A stretch of DNA of 64,000 nt from Vibrio sp. JC009 (GTDB taxonomy: Bacteria > Pseudomonadota > Gammaproteobacteria > Enterobacterales > Vibrionaceae), in the NCBI RefSeq assembly GCF_029016485.1, contig NZ_CP092107.1, positions 1,674,001 to 1,738,000 of the forward strand, in the 5' to 3' direction. Position numbers and translations under genes: made by a program. The notes under the pieces are model-generated. The model was not told where the DNA came from. It saw nothing but the letters and a program-made list of their open reading frames with translations, and did not search any database. Below are positions 1-9,885 of the stretch, one piece after another (position 1 is the first letter of the stretch; each line of letters opens with the position of its first letter).

Positions 1-482
1 ACTTTGCCAGAAACGTTGAGAAGATCCTGGAATTAACCGGACTGCCTGCCGACTATCTTGAGATAGAAGTAACAGAAAGCTCCATGATGGAAGACTTTGA
101 CCGCGCCATTGAAGAGCTCAATATCTTAAAAGAGATGGGCGTTGAGATCGCGATTGATGACTTTGGTACCGGACACTCTTCCCTGAGCTATCTGCATAAA
201 CTGCCTCTGAATAAGATCAAAATCGACCGGGAGTTTATTACCAATATCCGGGATGACAAGTTCAGCTCGGCGGTGGTAAACGCCATTATTGCTCTGGGGC
301 GCTCTTTATCCATGCGGGTTATTGCAGAAGGTATAGAGACACAGGACCAGCTTGAGGCGCTGAACAGCCGTGGCCTGACAGAAGCTCAGGGATTCCTGCT
401 TGGCAGACCCGCACGCCCTGAAGAGCTGACTGAATTGCTGGAAAGCCGGGCAAAGATAACGAACCTCAGCCCGGAAGAATAA
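1..482 (+). CDS. EAL-domain c-di-GMP phosphodiesterase, C-terminal part
   Basis: The reading frame is open from the window edge (first full codon at base 3), so the N-terminus lies outside. The visible 159 residues are the second half of an EAL domain. It shows an EVTES motif, the DDFGTG loop that holds metal-binding aspartates, KIDR, and the late AEGIET/QGFLLGRP region near the end of the fold. EAL domains hydrolyse cyclic di-GMP to pGpG, and the residues visible here look intact, which favours an active enzyme. The EAL signature itself and any sensory or GGDEF domain are upstream and cannot be judged. The stop is only 16 bases from the convergent yjjW stop. Confidence 0.9.
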   Translation, partial: FARNVEKILELTGLPADYLEIEVTESSMMEDFDRAIEELNILKEMGVEIAIDDFGTGHSSLSYLHKLPLNKIKIDREFITNIRDDKFSSAVVNAIIALGRSLSMRVIAEGIETQDQLEALNSRGLTEAQGFLLGRPARPEELTELLESRAKITNLSPEE

Positions 483-498
483 GCGACACTCTAATTTG

Positions 499-1389
499 TT
501 ATAAAAACACGGAAGGGATAACCACTTTCCTTCCGCTGCTTTTTTCCAGAGCCTGCTGAAAGGAGACCGTCTGCTCTTTGCTGCACTTATCCCAGAGCAG
601 GGCTTCACCCGTTACACCATGATGCTGAAAGGCATTAATTCTGATCTGCACATCTGTCGGCAAAGCAGAGAGGTACTTCCCGAGAGACTCCACTTCCTGC
701 TCAAGATCCGTTTGTCCCGGAATTAACAGCAGGCGAATTTCATACAGTTTTCTCTGCTCAGCAAGGTACTCCAGCGACTTAAATACACGATGGTTATCAC
801 GTCCGGTCAGCCATTCATGGGTTTCACTCTGCCAGGCCTTCAGATCGACCATTGCACCATCCATAACCGAAGCAATTTTCTTCCAGCCCTGAGTGGAGAG
901 TGAGCCATTACTATCAACAAAACAGCTGAGGTGCTTAAGTTCGCTGTCATTTTTTATTTCAGAAAAGAGAGCAGAAACAAAGGGAAGTTCAAGTGTGGCT
1001 TCACCGCCGGTGACGGTAATGCCATCGATAAACAGGTGATTGTCGCGGATCACTTCAAGCAGCCCGGCAACAGAGTATTCAGTGACCTTAGGGCTGGCCT
1101 GAAAACTGCAGATGTCGGTGCACTTGTCGCACTGAGTGCACTTTGCTGCATCCCAGAGCACTTTCCGCTCTGGCGTAAAGGTCAGCGCGCCGTCCGGGCA
1201 GTAAGGAACACAGATTCCGCAGTGATTGCAGTGATTTATGGTATGCGGGTTATGGCAGTTAACACAGGAGAAATTGCAGCCCTGCAGAAAAATAACCAGC
1301 CGGTTTCCCGGGCCGTCAACACAGGAAAAGGTCAGTATTTTACTGACCTTCGCGTTATAACGGTTTGCCGGCTTTTTAACATCACTCAT
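499..1389 (-). CDS. yjjW: YjjW-family glycyl-radical enzyme activase (radical SAM)
   Basis: A 296-residue activase that would use S-adenosylmethionine to install the glycyl radical on its partner enzyme. The N-terminal part has the radical-SAM CxxxCxxC cluster (CNFSCVNC). Two ferredoxin-like 4Fe-4S motifs follow (CNHCGICVPYCP and CTQCDKCTDIC), the insert typical of glycyl-radical activases other than PflA. A TGGEAT motif for SAM binding lies near residue 125. Its start overlaps the end of the upstream yjjI gene by 8 bases, so the two are translationally coupled. The enzyme and activase side by side strongly support the call. The reaction catalysed by the pair is not established. Confidence 0.93.
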   Translation of the reverse strand: MSDVKKPANRYNAKVSKILTFSCVDGPGNRLVIFLQGCNFSCVNCHNPHTINHCNHCGICVPYCPDGALTFTPERKVLWDAAKCTQCDKCTDICSFQASPKVTEYSVAGLLEVIRDNHLFIDGITVTGGEATLELPFVSALFSEIKNDSELKHLSCFVDSNGSLSTQGWKKIASVMDGAMVDLKAWQSETHEWLTGRDNHRVFKSLEYLAEQRKLYEIRLLLIPGQTDLEQEVESLGKYLSALPTDVQIRINAFQHHGVTGEALLWDKCSKEQTVSFQQALEKSSGRKVVIPSVFL

Positions 1390-2905
1390 AGGTCGGAGAC
1401 ATTTCCCGGCTCATTACCCTTGGTTTTCGCTGCAGAATTCCGGAGTTTTCCGCCGCACCTGCACCAAGGAAGGTAGTGTTGATGCGTGAGCCTTCTTCGC
1501 TGAATTTCGCGATATCAGACAGCCTGACCATATAACCGGTTACCCGGATAAGGTCATTGGAATCGACGTTGGCGGTAAACTCTCGCATACCCAGCTTCAG
1601 AGCGCCTTTACACAGGTTGTACATGGCCTCGGGGTTGGATTTAACCGTTTCATCAATGGTCAGAATATCGCTGATACCGGAGGGGTAGTATTGATGATGT
1701 GCGACCGTCGCTTTGATGTAGGAAACCGGATCCGGCTCGCAGCCATAGGGAATGCGCACGCCCGGTGTCACTTCCTTATCCATGCTGGTTCCGGCCTGAG
1801 CATGCAGCATCGCCCTGCCGCCGGGCCCATATTTGATCTCAGTGGATTCCACCAGTTCAGCCAGCTTTTCTGAAATGCGGTAGCCCAGCTGATTGGCTTC
1901 CTCATCATGCCCGTAGCGAAGAGTTTTGCCCTGCTTTTCAAGCAAAACCTGCACCGCTTCTGCCATACCGTAGATACCAAACATAGGTACAAAGCGCTTT
2001 TCATCAATAAGGCCTTCTTCCACCAGAAAACTTGAAAAGAAGTTGGACTCCTCATGCAGAAAAGCGGTGCGGGTTTCGATGAGTTCATACATAAGCCCAG
2101 AGTAGTGCGGCAATATTTCGTTTAGGAATGATTCCGGACTATTGGCCCTTTTTGCCACTTCTTTCAGGTTCATTCTGACCAGAGTATTTGCGCCGCCGGC
2201 CAGTGGCAGGGAGTTATAGCAGCTGACAATGCCAAACCCTCTGTTATCGAAGGTTTTGGCGTGCACCGGGTAGTTAGCGATATGTGGCTTGCTGCACTCG
2301 CAGATACTCTGTGTTGCGAGGCGCAGCAGATCATCAGGTGTCACCTGCGGGTCGTACATAAAGGTCAGGTTTGGTGCGATCTGTTTTAGCTCAGCATCAA
2401 TGCGCAGAATCGTGCGGCAGATAATATTGTCAGAAGGGCCGATATTGGCATGCATAAAGGCATCTGGCAGCGTTCTGTCCAGCATAATCCAGAATAGTTT
2501 GAGCTTTTGGTAGATCGCCTGCTCAGAAAGATCCGCGATATAAGGCATCAGCAGATCATCAAGCTGGCCGATATAAACCGGGATAGAGGTGACCGACGGA
2601 ACATGGTGATACAGAATCGTCAGCATATTCAGTGCTTCATCGAAGCTCGATGCCGGTTCCAGCTCAAGATATTCTGAGCCGTTTTTTAAATAGCGGCTGT
2701 AGTCTGGCAGCACATAGCGGGGCTTAAATGGTGCGTGGCCTTCAAAGATATCGCATAAAACACCTTGTTCCAGAGCCTCTTTTAGCCCGCCTGATACCGG
2801 CAGGTACGGAAGGCTGTTTTCAGCCTCAAGCGCAAGCTGCGCGGACTTCTGCTTTGGTGAAAGATTCTTGTCTGTGATGATCTGAAGGATTCGCTGCTGC
2901 GACAT
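1382..2905 (-). CDS. yjjI: YjjI-family glycine radical enzyme
   Basis: A 507-residue protein matching the YjjI (DUF3029) family in length and sequence style. The glycyl-radical loop RVTGYMVRLSD sits near the C-terminus, with the expected RVxGY form, and the activase YjjW follows directly. It is much shorter than pyruvate formate-lyase (about 760 residues) and lacks an adjacent double-cysteine active site. The substrate is therefore probably not pyruvate. The ATG at 2905 is the first one after the divergent chemoreceptor promoter region. The pair would work only under anaerobic conditions, because glycyl radicals are destroyed by oxygen. The physiological reaction of YjjI is unknown to me. Confidence 0.92.
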   Translation of the reverse strand: MSQQRILQIITDKNLSPKQKSAQLALEAENSLPYLPVSGGLKEALEQGVLCDIFEGHAPFKPRYVLPDYSRYLKNGSEYLELEPASSFDEALNMLTILYHHVPSVTSIPVYIGQLDDLLMPYIADLSEQAIYQKLKLFWIMLDRTLPDAFMHANIGPSDNIICRTILRIDAELKQIAPNLTFMYDPQVTPDDLLRLATQSICECSKPHIANYPVHAKTFDNRGFGIVSCYNSLPLAGGANTLVRMNLKEVAKRANSPESFLNEILPHYSGLMYELIETRTAFLHEESNFFSSFLVEEGLIDEKRFVPMFGIYGMAEAVQVLLEKQGKTLRYGHDEEANQLGYRISEKLAELVESTEIKYGPGGRAMLHAQAGTSMDKEVTPGVRIPYGCEPDPVSYIKATVAHHQYYPSGISDILTIDETVKSNPEAMYNLCKGALKLGMREFTANVDSNDLIRVTGYMVRLSDIAKFSEEGSRINTTFLGAGAAENSGILQRKPRVMSREMSPTYE

Positions 2906-3122
2906 AGATAAGCCCCATGAATTTCGAGAGCGGCAAGTTTAACTCAAGTGGAATATTTGCACCAGAAACCGATGGGCAAAACAAGATACAGGCAGGATAA
3001 GTAAATCTGATGAGCTCATTAATAAATTATAACGTTTAAATAATTTACATGGCTTATGGGTTAAATAAGATGTTTATCAACGAAGAATAAAACCTGTACC
3101 CTAATTCTTGCCTGGAGCTGAT

Positions 3123-5033
3123 TTGAATATTCTATTTAACTTTAAAGGCCGCATTATTGCAGCGGCTATGACCCTGCTTGTGTTGTCCATGACCATTTTG
3201 TCTTACCTGTCCTACCGGCAGATGTCAGAACTCGTGATTGATAATCTTGATGATTATTCCATGCTGGAACTGTCCAGTAGTGCCGAAGAGATACACAGCC
3301 TGATAGAAGGGATCAGTCAGGAAATTTCGCTCTCTTCACACCTGTTTACTGAGCTCAGGGATGAAACGGCCATTTTTGATTACCTGAGGCAGGTAAAAGC
3401 ACTGTCCGAGGCAACCGCGATTGTGGTCGGTTATGAAAATGGAGTGGCCTACAACAGTAACCACGGCAAGTACGTTAGCCGGGATTATGACCCAAGAATG
3501 CGAGGCTGGTATAAGTCGGCTAAGAGCAAGCGCAAAACCATTATCACTGACGTTTACAAGGGTAAAGCGACCGGTGCTTTGATGATCAGTATTGCCACCC
3601 CTTTCTATAACGGTTCACAACTTGATGGCGTTCTGCTGGCGGATGTGGAGCTGGCTGTGTTCAACTCAATCATTGCCAATACGCTGTCGGCAGGAGCAAG
3701 GACCACTCTGTATGACGATAGCGGCCTGGTTATCGCTTCCACCTACAAAAACGATGAACTTGGTGTAACCCGGATCTCGGATTTCTCCGACCTTGCGGAA
3801 CTGGAGAGAGAAGTTTTTTCCAGGGAAAGCGGCGTATTTGAATACAGCTTTGGGGAGATGAGCAAGGTGGCTTACTTCCAGAGTATTTTCCTTGATGATG
3901 AAACCGAATGGCATCTTATGGTGAGTCTGGATAAGGCGAAGGCCTATCGCGTGCTGGATGACTCCCTGTATACAACGGTTGCGACCACTGTCATTCTGGT
4001 TTCCATTTCGGTTTTGCTTATCTACTTTATCCTGACCTATGCCTACAGGCCGGTAGTGGCACTGAAAAAAACCGTGAATGAACTGTCCAGCGGCAACGGT
4101 GATCTGACTAAACGCCTTCCGGTTACCAGTAAAGATGACCTTGGTCAGATCTCTTCTGATATCAATGTCTTTATCGAGAACCTGCAAACTATGATGCAAA
4201 GCATTCTGAGCGCATCAGACCGGATTGCGGGCAGTATTGACGGGCTTCAGGGGCTGACCAGAGAGAACCGGGAATCACTGACTTTGCATAAGGCAGAAAC
4301 CGAGCAGGCGGTGACGGCACTCGAAGAGATGGGGGCAACATCCAATGATGTTGCCAGAAATACCTCGGATGCGGTTGAGCATACCGGCAAAACCAATGCG
4401 CAGACCAGTAAATCAAAGCAGATTGTTTCAGGCGCGACGGATACGGTTATTCAACTGGTGGCCAGAGTGGATGAAGCCTCTTCTCAGATAAATCAGATGG
4501 GTAATGAAATCGACGATATTACTCAGGTTCTTGAGGTTATCGGTGAGATTGCCGACCAAACCAACCTGCTTGCCCTGAACGCGGCAATTGAAGCGGCCCG
4601 TGCAGGAGAGCAGGGCAGAGGGTTTGCTGTGGTTGCAGACGAGGTGCGGGCGCTGGCTTCAAGAACTCAGGCCAGCACCACGGAAATTCAGAACACCATC
4701 AACCGCCTGACATCCAGCTCCAAAAGCGTAATAGAGAGCATGGATGCGACCAAAACCAGCTGTGAAGAGGCGTCTGCCCAGACGCATCTTGTGGTGGAAG
4801 ATCTGGACAAAATAAGCAGCTCGGTTGATAACATCAATAACCTGAATGTGCAGATCGCAACAGCGGCAGAGCAGCAAAACTCAGTGGCCTCAGAAATTAC
4901 CAAGAATATGGTGACCATAAATGAAATGGTTGAGCGGATAGCGGCAAGTGGTAATGATGTGAATAATGTTGCCTCCAGCCTGGCCGATGCCAACAGCCAG
5001 TTAAAATCTGTGGTTGGCCAGTTCAGGCTTTAG
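3123..5033 (+). CDS. Methyl-accepting chemotaxis protein with Cache sensor domain
   Basis: A transmembrane chemoreceptor of 636 residues. An N-terminal membrane helix (about 8-27) is followed by a periplasmic dCache-like domain (about 40-275). It includes a DPRMRGWYK motif typical of such domains. Then come a second helix (about 278-305), a HAMP linker, and a cytoplasmic signalling domain ending in the usual hairpin tip ([20 protein letters not shown]). I chose the TTG at 3123 because GGAG lies 6 bases upstream of it. A TTG at 3108, in the same frame, has no ribosome-binding site and would add five residues. The ligand cannot be read from sequence, although Cache domains often bind amino or organic acids. 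No C-terminal CheR-tethering pentapeptide is seen. Confidence 0.93.
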   Translation: MNILFNFKGRIIAAAMTLLVLSMTILSYLSYRQMSELVIDNLDDYSMLELSSSAEEIHSLIEGISQEISLSSHLFTELRDETAIFDYLRQVKALSEATAIVVGYENGVAYNSNHGKYVSRDYDPRMRGWYKSAKSKRKTIITDVYKGKATGALMISIATPFYNGSQLDGVLLADVELAVFNSIIANTLSAGARTTLYDDSGLVIASTYKNDELGVTRISDFSDLAELEREVFSRESGVFEYSFGEMSKVAYFQSIFLDDETEWHLMVSLDKAKAYRVLDDSLYTTVATTVILVSISVLLIYFILTYAYRPVVALKKTVNELSSGNGDLTKRLPVTSKDDLGQISSDINVFIENLQTMMQSILSASDRIAGSIDGLQGLTRENRESLTLHKAETEQAVTALEEMGATSNDVARNTSDAVEHTGKTNAQTSKSKQIVSGATDTVIQLVARVDEASSQINQMGNEIDDITQVLEVIGEIADQTNLLALNAAIEAARAGEQGRGFAVVADEVRALASRTQASTTEIQNTINRLTSSSKSVIESMDATKTSCEEASAQTHLVVEDLDKISSSVDNINNLNVQIATAAEQQNSVASEITKNMVTINEMVERIAASGNDVNNVASSLADANSQLKSVVGQFRL

Positions 5034-5047
5034 ACAAATTTACAATT

Positions 5048-5072
5048 GGCGGCTTTTTAGCTGCCTTTTTTT
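5048..5072 (+). terminator. Rho-independent terminator after the chemoreceptor gene
   Basis: A 7-bp stem (GGCGGCT/AGCTGCC, one G-T pair) with a TTTT loop is followed by seven T residues, starting 15 bases after the stop codon. Confidence 0.85.
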
Positions 5073-5175
5073 GTTTTAGTTATCATTGTTTAATCCTTTG
5101 TTTTGATGAAGTTAAAAAAAGCTATATTATACGACTCACTGTCTGGTGAACTGGATTCACTGGAAAATAATAATA

Positions 5176-5342
5176 TTAATACCAATACCAGTAATTAGCT
5201 GTTCAGTGATTGCGCAGAAAAAATCGCTAAGAGCAAGGCAAAATTTGCAGTAACTAGTGGCTCTAATTACAAAAATTTTAACGCAGCTATTAGCGATTTT
5301 GACAAGCAAGGATGAACAGATAATTGCTGGGATTGGTATAAG
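5176..5342. repeat. MITE-like imperfect palindrome upstream of glgA
   Basis: A 167-bp non-coding element. Its ends are inverted copies: ATACCAATACCAG at the left and the complement of CTTATACCAATCCCAG at the right. Inside lies a second inverted pair, AAAATCGCTAA and TTAGCGATTTT. The whole unit folds on itself. A shorter relative lies at 6975-7026 in front of malT. I know similar palindromes as dispersed intergenic repeats in Vibrio and Shewanella genomes. No coding capacity is evident, and frames crossing it on the minus strand are by-products of the palindrome. It fills most of the 370-base gap before glgA and may supply or disturb that promoter. Confidence 0.75.
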
Positions 5343-5402
5343 GGTTCTTGCCGCGGGCGCGGCTCTGTTTGACGTACCAGTTGAGATTTGAGGGATTAGA
5401 TA

Positions 5403-6875
5403 ATGAATATAGTGTGGGCAACAAGTGAGGCAGCACCTTACGCAAAGACAGGTGGTTTGGCGGATGTTTCTTATTCGCTGCCATATGCTTTGGCAGAGAG
5501 CGGACATAACGTTTCTGTATTTATGCCGTACTATCCGCAGGTGATGGGTGACAAATGTGAGGATACCGAGCTGGTGTATGAACTGCTTGGCGTTCCTTTT
5601 GGCGACGGAGAGGTCTGGGCTCAAATCCGCAGACATAAAATCAGTGAAAACCTTTCTTTCTACTTCATACAGTTTGATCAGTTCTTTGACCGTCCTAAGT
5701 TGTATGACTGGGGTGGCCAGGAGTACACAGACAACGCTGAGCGTTTCATTTTCCTTAGCCGTGCCATTATGCAGGCTTGTCTGGCGCTGGAAATCAAAGT
5801 TGATGTACTGCATGCCAACGACTGGCACGTGGCGCTGTGTAACGTGTATGTGAAAAGTGCGCTGTACTCAGATTACGATAACTTTGCTGATACCAAGTCA
5901 GTTATGACTATCCATAACATCGGTTATCAGGGTGTATTCAACAAGTCTAACCTGTACTGGACCGGTCTTGGCTGGGATTACTTTAACTTCCACTGCTTAG
6001 AATTTTACGACCAGCTTAACTTCCTGAAAGCGGGCGTTATGATGGCTGATATGGTTACTACAGTAAGCCCGACCTATGCAGAAGAAATTCTTTCGCGCGA
6101 ATACGGCTTTAACCTGCAGAACTCGCTTCAGCACAGAGCGGTACAGGGTAAACTTCGCGGCATCATTAACGGGATTGACACAGAAGAGTGGAACCCGACG
6201 ATCGATAAGCTCATCCCGGCGAACTTCTCTCATGAAGACTTTACCGGTAAGGCCATCTGCAAAGCTGAGTTGCAAAAAGAGTTTGGTCTTGAAGAGAGAC
6301 CTGACGTTCCGGTATTTGGTGTGGTTTCACGACTTGCTGATCAGAAAGGTCTGGATGTCTTTATCGAATGTATCGATGAGATGCTGAGAGAAGATGATGT
6401 GCAGATCGTTGTGCTTGGCTCAGGTGAGAAGTGGCAGGAAGATGCCATCAGACACTACACCTCCGCTTATCCTGGCAAATTTGGCGGCTTCGTTGGCTAC
6501 AGCAACAAACTGGCTCACCTGATTGAAGCCGGTTCTGACTTCTTTGTTATGCCTTCAAGGTATGAGCCTTGCGGCCTGAACCAGATGTACAGTATGACTT
6601 ACGGTACTGTGCCAATTGTAAGGGCAACAGGTGGTCTGGAAGATACGGTACACAACTACTCTGCAAGCCAGCTTCACCGTGCAACGGGCTTTAAGTTCTA
6701 CGATCTTTATGCGGACGCTCTGAGAGGCACAATGCGCTGGGCGGCAACACTTTACAACAACGATAAACCTGCGATTGATGCAATGAGAGTTAACGGTATG
6801 ACGGTTGATTTCTCATGGCAGCATACAGCAACGGAATACGAAGAGCTGTATAAGCATGCGAAATCGCGCTTTTAA
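5403..6875 (+). CDS. glgA: Glycogen synthase (ADP-glucose, GT5)
   Basis: A 490-residue bacterial glycogen synthase that adds glucose from ADP-glucose to the growing alpha-1,4-glucan. The N-terminal KTGGLADV motif (residues 15-22) binds ADP-glucose. The C-terminal SRYEPCGLNQ region holds the conserved glutamate of retaining GT-B enzymes, followed by the RATGGLEDT loop. Length and motifs match the family throughout. It is transcribed alone, between a palindromic repeat and its own terminator. glgC and glgB are not in the window. The neighbouring malT and malQ suggest a glucan-metabolism neighbourhood. Confidence 0.97.
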   Translation: MNIVWATSEAAPYAKTGGLADVSYSLPYALAESGHNVSVFMPYYPQVMGDKCEDTELVYELLGVPFGDGEVWAQIRRHKISENLSFYFIQFDQFFDRPKLYDWGGQEYTDNAERFIFLSRAIMQACLALEIKVDVLHANDWHVALCNVYVKSALYSDYDNFADTKSVMTIHNIGYQGVFNKSNLYWTGLGWDYFNFHCLEFYDQLNFLKAGVMMADMVTTVSPTYAEEILSREYGFNLQNSLQHRAVQGKLRGIINGIDTEEWNPTIDKLIPANFSHEDFTGKAICKAELQKEFGLEERPDVPVFGVVSRLADQKGLDVFIECIDEMLREDDVQIVVLGSGEKWQEDAIRHYTSAYPGKFGGFVGYSNKLAHLIEAGSDFFVMPSRYEPCGLNQMYSMTYGTVPIVRATGGLEDTVHNYSASQLHRATGFKFYDLYADALRGTMRWAATLYNNDKPAIDAMRVNGMTVDFSWQHTATEYEELYKHAKSRF

Positions 6876-6904
6876 TAGCCGCTTGATTTAGTTGTTATTG
6901 AACC

Positions 6905-6946
6905 ACGCAGCAGATTAACTTAATGTCAGTCTGCTGCGTTTTTTAT
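6905..6946 (+). terminator. Terminator of glgA
   Basis: A perfect 10-bp stem ACGCAGCAGA/TCTGCTGCGT with a 15-base loop is followed by a run of T residues, 30 bases after the glgA stop codon. Confidence 0.85.
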
Positions 6947-6974
6947 TATATATTGATAACAGACGTTTCTTTTT

Positions 6975-7026
6975 TTAATACCAATACCAGTCATTCGCTG
7001 TTCAGTGATTGCCGGGATTGGTATAA
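6975..7026. repeat. Short derivative of the MITE-like palindrome, upstream of malT
   Basis: A 52-bp unit that carries the left arm of the 5176-5342 element (ATACCAATACCAGT, then GCTGTTCAGTGATTGC). It joins directly to the right end (GGGATTGGTATAAG), so the whole centre is missing. It ends 17 bases before the malT ATG. Confidence 0.7.
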
Positions 7027-7043
7027 GTCAGGCAAGAAGTAAT

Positions 7044-9761
7044 ATGTGGCTCCCTTCAAAACTAAAACGACCGGCCCGGCTGCGTAATGCAATCAAAAGG
7101 CCCCGTGTATTGCAGTCATTGCAGCAGGCTTCTTTGCATAAGCTTGTACTCTTTCGCTCCCCGGCAGGGTATGGAAAAACCACAATGGCAGCCCAATGGC
7201 TGAGCGATACCCCTTCGGTTGGCTGGTATAACCTGGATCAAAACGACAATGATGTATTTCATTTTGTTAACTACTTTATTCAGGCTTTAAACAAGGCAAC
7301 CAACGGAAACTGCCCCAACTCTCAGACCATAGTGGAAAGGCAGCAGTACTCATCGCTTAAGGCGCTTTTCAGTGAGGTTTTTTCTGAGCTCGCATGCTAT
7401 GAAGAAGAGTGCTATCTGGTGCTCGATGACTACCACCTGATCGAGGAAGATGAGATCCACGAAGCGATGCGCTTTTTCCTCAAGTATATGCCGGACAATA
7501 TAACGCTTGTGGTGACAAGCCGTTCCACACCGCCTCTGGGTGTGGCAAACCTGCGAGTCCGTAATTCCATGATTGAAATCGGCAGTGATCTGCTTGCTTT
7601 CGACACCAAAGAAACCAGCAGTTTCTTTAACGAATATGTATCTGAAGAGGTAGATGACGCTGTCGCAGATAAACTGCGACAATATGTAGAAGGCTGGCCA
7701 TCAGCACTTCAGCTGATTGCGCTTCAGTCTCAGCATCAGAATGTCGCCCTTGCCAGGTCTGCCGATTTTGTCTCTCACTTCAGCCATAGCCACCTGTGGG
7801 AGTATCTGGTGGAAGAGGTCTTTAATCAGCTGGATTTTGAAACGCAGCATTTCCTGATGCAGTGCTCTGTGCTGAGCTCGTTTAACGATACTCTGGTCAA
7901 TGCATTAACGGGCAGGGATGATGCGCTTAGTATGCTCGAACAGCTGAACCGGTATGGGCTGTTTATCTCCTCTCTGGAAGGCGAACAGAACTGGTTCCGC
8001 TTTCACCACTTGTTTGCTGAGTTTCTGGCTCACGAGCGGCGTAAAAGGATCCCTAAAGAAGAGAACCAGTTGCACAGGAGCGCCGCAAAAGCCTGGCTGC
8101 AATTGGGTATTCCTCACCGGGCTATCATTCATGCGCAAAATGCCAATGACAGTGAGCTTCTTGCCCAGCTGGTTACCGCTCATGGCTGGCAGATGTTTGA
8201 CCATGGAGAGGTGAACGCATTAGAGCAGGCTATCAGCAGGATTTCTGAAGATAAGCTGTACGCAAGCATAAAGCTGCCACTGCTCAGGGCCTGGATAGCC
8301 CAGAGTCAGTATCGTTTTGCCGACGTTGAAGAGATACTGACAAAAGCGGAGCACGAAGTAACGCAACGCAATGTGGTATTGAGCAGTAATGAAAAAGGTC
8401 AGATAAATGCGCTTCTGGCTCAGGTTGCCATCAATACAAATGCACCGGAAAAAGCACAGGCACTGGCAGAGCAGGCGATTACTCAGCTTGATTCAACGGC
8501 CTACAGAGGCCGTATTGTGGCCACCTCAATTGTTGCAGAAGTAAATCATGTTATGGGGCAACTGGACAAAGCTCTGGCTTTGATGCAGCAAACCGAGAGC
8601 TTGTCCCGCAGGCATTCTCTGCTTTATCAGACAACCTGGGCAATTTTGCAGCAAAGTGAGATCTTAATGGCTCAGGGCCTGGTTCAGGCCGCATTCGATA
8701 TGCAGGAAAGGGCATTTCAGCTTATTGCTAAGGAGAAACGGCAGCAATTGCCGCCGCATGAGTTGCTCCTTCGTAACAGAGCGCAGATTCTCTGGAGCTG
8801 GAACCGGCTGGATGAAGCGCAGGAGTGCGCACACAAGGCACTGAATGTGCTGGGTGAGTCTGAACCCGGTGAGCATCTTCACTGTTATTCCATGCTGGCA
8901 AGAGTGGCTATCAGCAGGGGAGAAGTGGACAAGGCAACCCGCTTTATCGGGGAAATTACGCAGTTGTTGCAGCAGTCAACCTACCATGTGGACTGGATTG
9001 CCAATGCCTCCTTTTCTCTGCTGTTATACTGGCAGGCGACGGGGGACTCAGGCTCAGTGGAACACTGGCTTGAAACCGTTTCCCGACCGGAAAATGCCAG
9101 CAATCACTTTTTGCAGCTGCAGTACAGAAATATCGCCAGGGCTCAGATTTTACTGAAGAAATATGATGACGCGGCGGAAACGCTCACTTTTTTGCAAAGC
9201 GAAGCGGAGAAAACCAACCGGGTTACAGATACAAACTGTAATCTGATTATTGAGTCGGTTCTGGCGGCAAAAGCAGGCGAGAAGTCTGTGGCGTCAGAGA
9301 AGCTACAACAAGCGCTCGCTTTAGCCAATCAGACCGGAATGATGGGGGATTTCCTTGTTGACGGTGCCACCCTTGAGCCAATCCTTCGGGAGCTGATTGC
9401 TGACAAGTTGCTGCCAAATCTTGAGCGCCACAGAGCCCAGCTGTTAATCAGCGAATTGGCGAGCAGGAAGAAAAGTACTCTTATTCATTTTGATGAAGAA
9501 TTTATATGTGAACTGGTCAATAGCCCGAATCTTCCGGAAGTTGTGCGGATGAGTCCTTTGACGCTGAGAGAATGGCAGGTGCTGGGCCTGATTTACTCAG
9601 GCTTAACCAACGACCAGATTGCAAAAGAGCTTGCTATTTCAGCCACAACAATCAAAACCCATATTCGTAATTCATACCAGAAGTTAAGTATCGGCAACCG
9701 GACTGAAGCGATTGCCACAGTTGAAAATATTCTCAAACTAACGGGTAATTCCGGCGTATAA
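7044..9761 (+). CDS. malT: MalT, ATP-dependent activator of maltose/maltodextrin genes
   Basis: A 905-residue STAND-family activator that responds to maltotriose and ATP. The N-terminus (WLPSKLKRP) and the P-loop PAGYGKTT (residues 40-47) match MalT. A conserved LVLDDYHLI Walker B strand follows. The long middle region looks like the helical-repeat sensor domain. The last 65 residues form a LuxR-type helix-turn-helix ([25 protein letters not shown] is split across positions of about 845-870). I chose ATG 7044 because it aligns with the known MalT start. Frames reaching upstream to 7005 run into the repeat. malQ follows in the same direction 124 bases later, a likely target. Confidence 0.95.
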   Translation: MWLPSKLKRPARLRNAIKRPRVLQSLQQASLHKLVLFRSPAGYGKTTMAAQWLSDTPSVGWYNLDQNDNDVFHFVNYFIQALNKATNGNCPNSQTIVERQQYSSLKALFSEVFSELACYEEECYLVLDDYHLIEEDEIHEAMRFFLKYMPDNITLVVTSRSTPPLGVANLRVRNSMIEIGSDLLAFDTKETSSFFNEYVSEEVDDAVADKLRQYVEGWPSALQLIALQSQHQNVALARSADFVSHFSHSHLWEYLVEEVFNQLDFETQHFLMQCSVLSSFNDTLVNALTGRDDALSMLEQLNRYGLFISSLEGEQNWFRFHHLFAEFLAHERRKRIPKEENQLHRSAAKAWLQLGIPHRAIIHAQNANDSELLAQLVTAHGWQMFDHGEVNALEQAISRISEDKLYASIKLPLLRAWIAQSQYRFADVEEILTKAEHEVTQRNVVLSSNEKGQINALLAQVAINTNAPEKAQALAEQAITQLDSTAYRGRIVATSIVAEVNHVMGQLDKALALMQQTESLSRRHSLLYQTTWAILQQSEILMAQGLVQAAFDMQERAFQLIAKEKRQQLPPHELLLRNRAQILWSWNRLDEAQECAHKALNVLGESEPGEHLHCYSMLARVAISRGEVDKATRFIGEITQLLQQSTYHVDWIANASFSLLLYWQATGDSGSVEHWLETVSRPENASNHFLQLQYRNIARAQILLKKYDDAAETLTFLQSEAEKTNRVTDTNCNLIIESVLAAKAGEKSVASEKLQQALALANQTGMMGDFLVDGATLEPILRELIADKLLPNLERHRAQLLISELASRKKSTLIHFDEEFICELVNSPNLPEVVRMSPLTLREWQVLGLIYSGLTNDQIAKELAISATTIKTHIRNSYQKLSIGNRTEAIATVENILKLTGNSGV

Positions 9762-9776
9762 AGAGAAATATAAATA

Positions 9777-9827
9777 ACTCATCCCCCGCTACTCCTCCTC
9801 ACATCCTCCTCTGGCAGGAGGATGTGT
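9777..9827. promoter_or_regulatory. Candidate MalT-box region and hairpin before malQ
   Basis: The minus strand reads GGGGATGAGT at 9777-9786, nine of ten bases of the MalT box GGGGAKGAGG. Just beyond, a perfect 11-bp inverted repeat (CACATCCTCCT/AGGAGGATGTG, 9800-9826, 5-base loop) contains further MalT-box-like GGAKG cores on both strands. The repeat is not followed by a T run, so it is more likely an operator or a weak attenuator than a terminator. The distance to the malQ start is about 60-110 bases. Confidence 0.45.
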
Positions 9828-9885
9828 AATTTGTCTGTTAGAGGCATGATAGGCCATCATCAGAATACATTACCCGGAGAGCAGG

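Noticed and set aside
5157..5828. 223-residue minus-strand frame over the repeat and the start of glgA
   Set aside because: It is antisense to glgA and crosses a self-complementary repeat. It has no ribosome-binding site and no recognisable domain.
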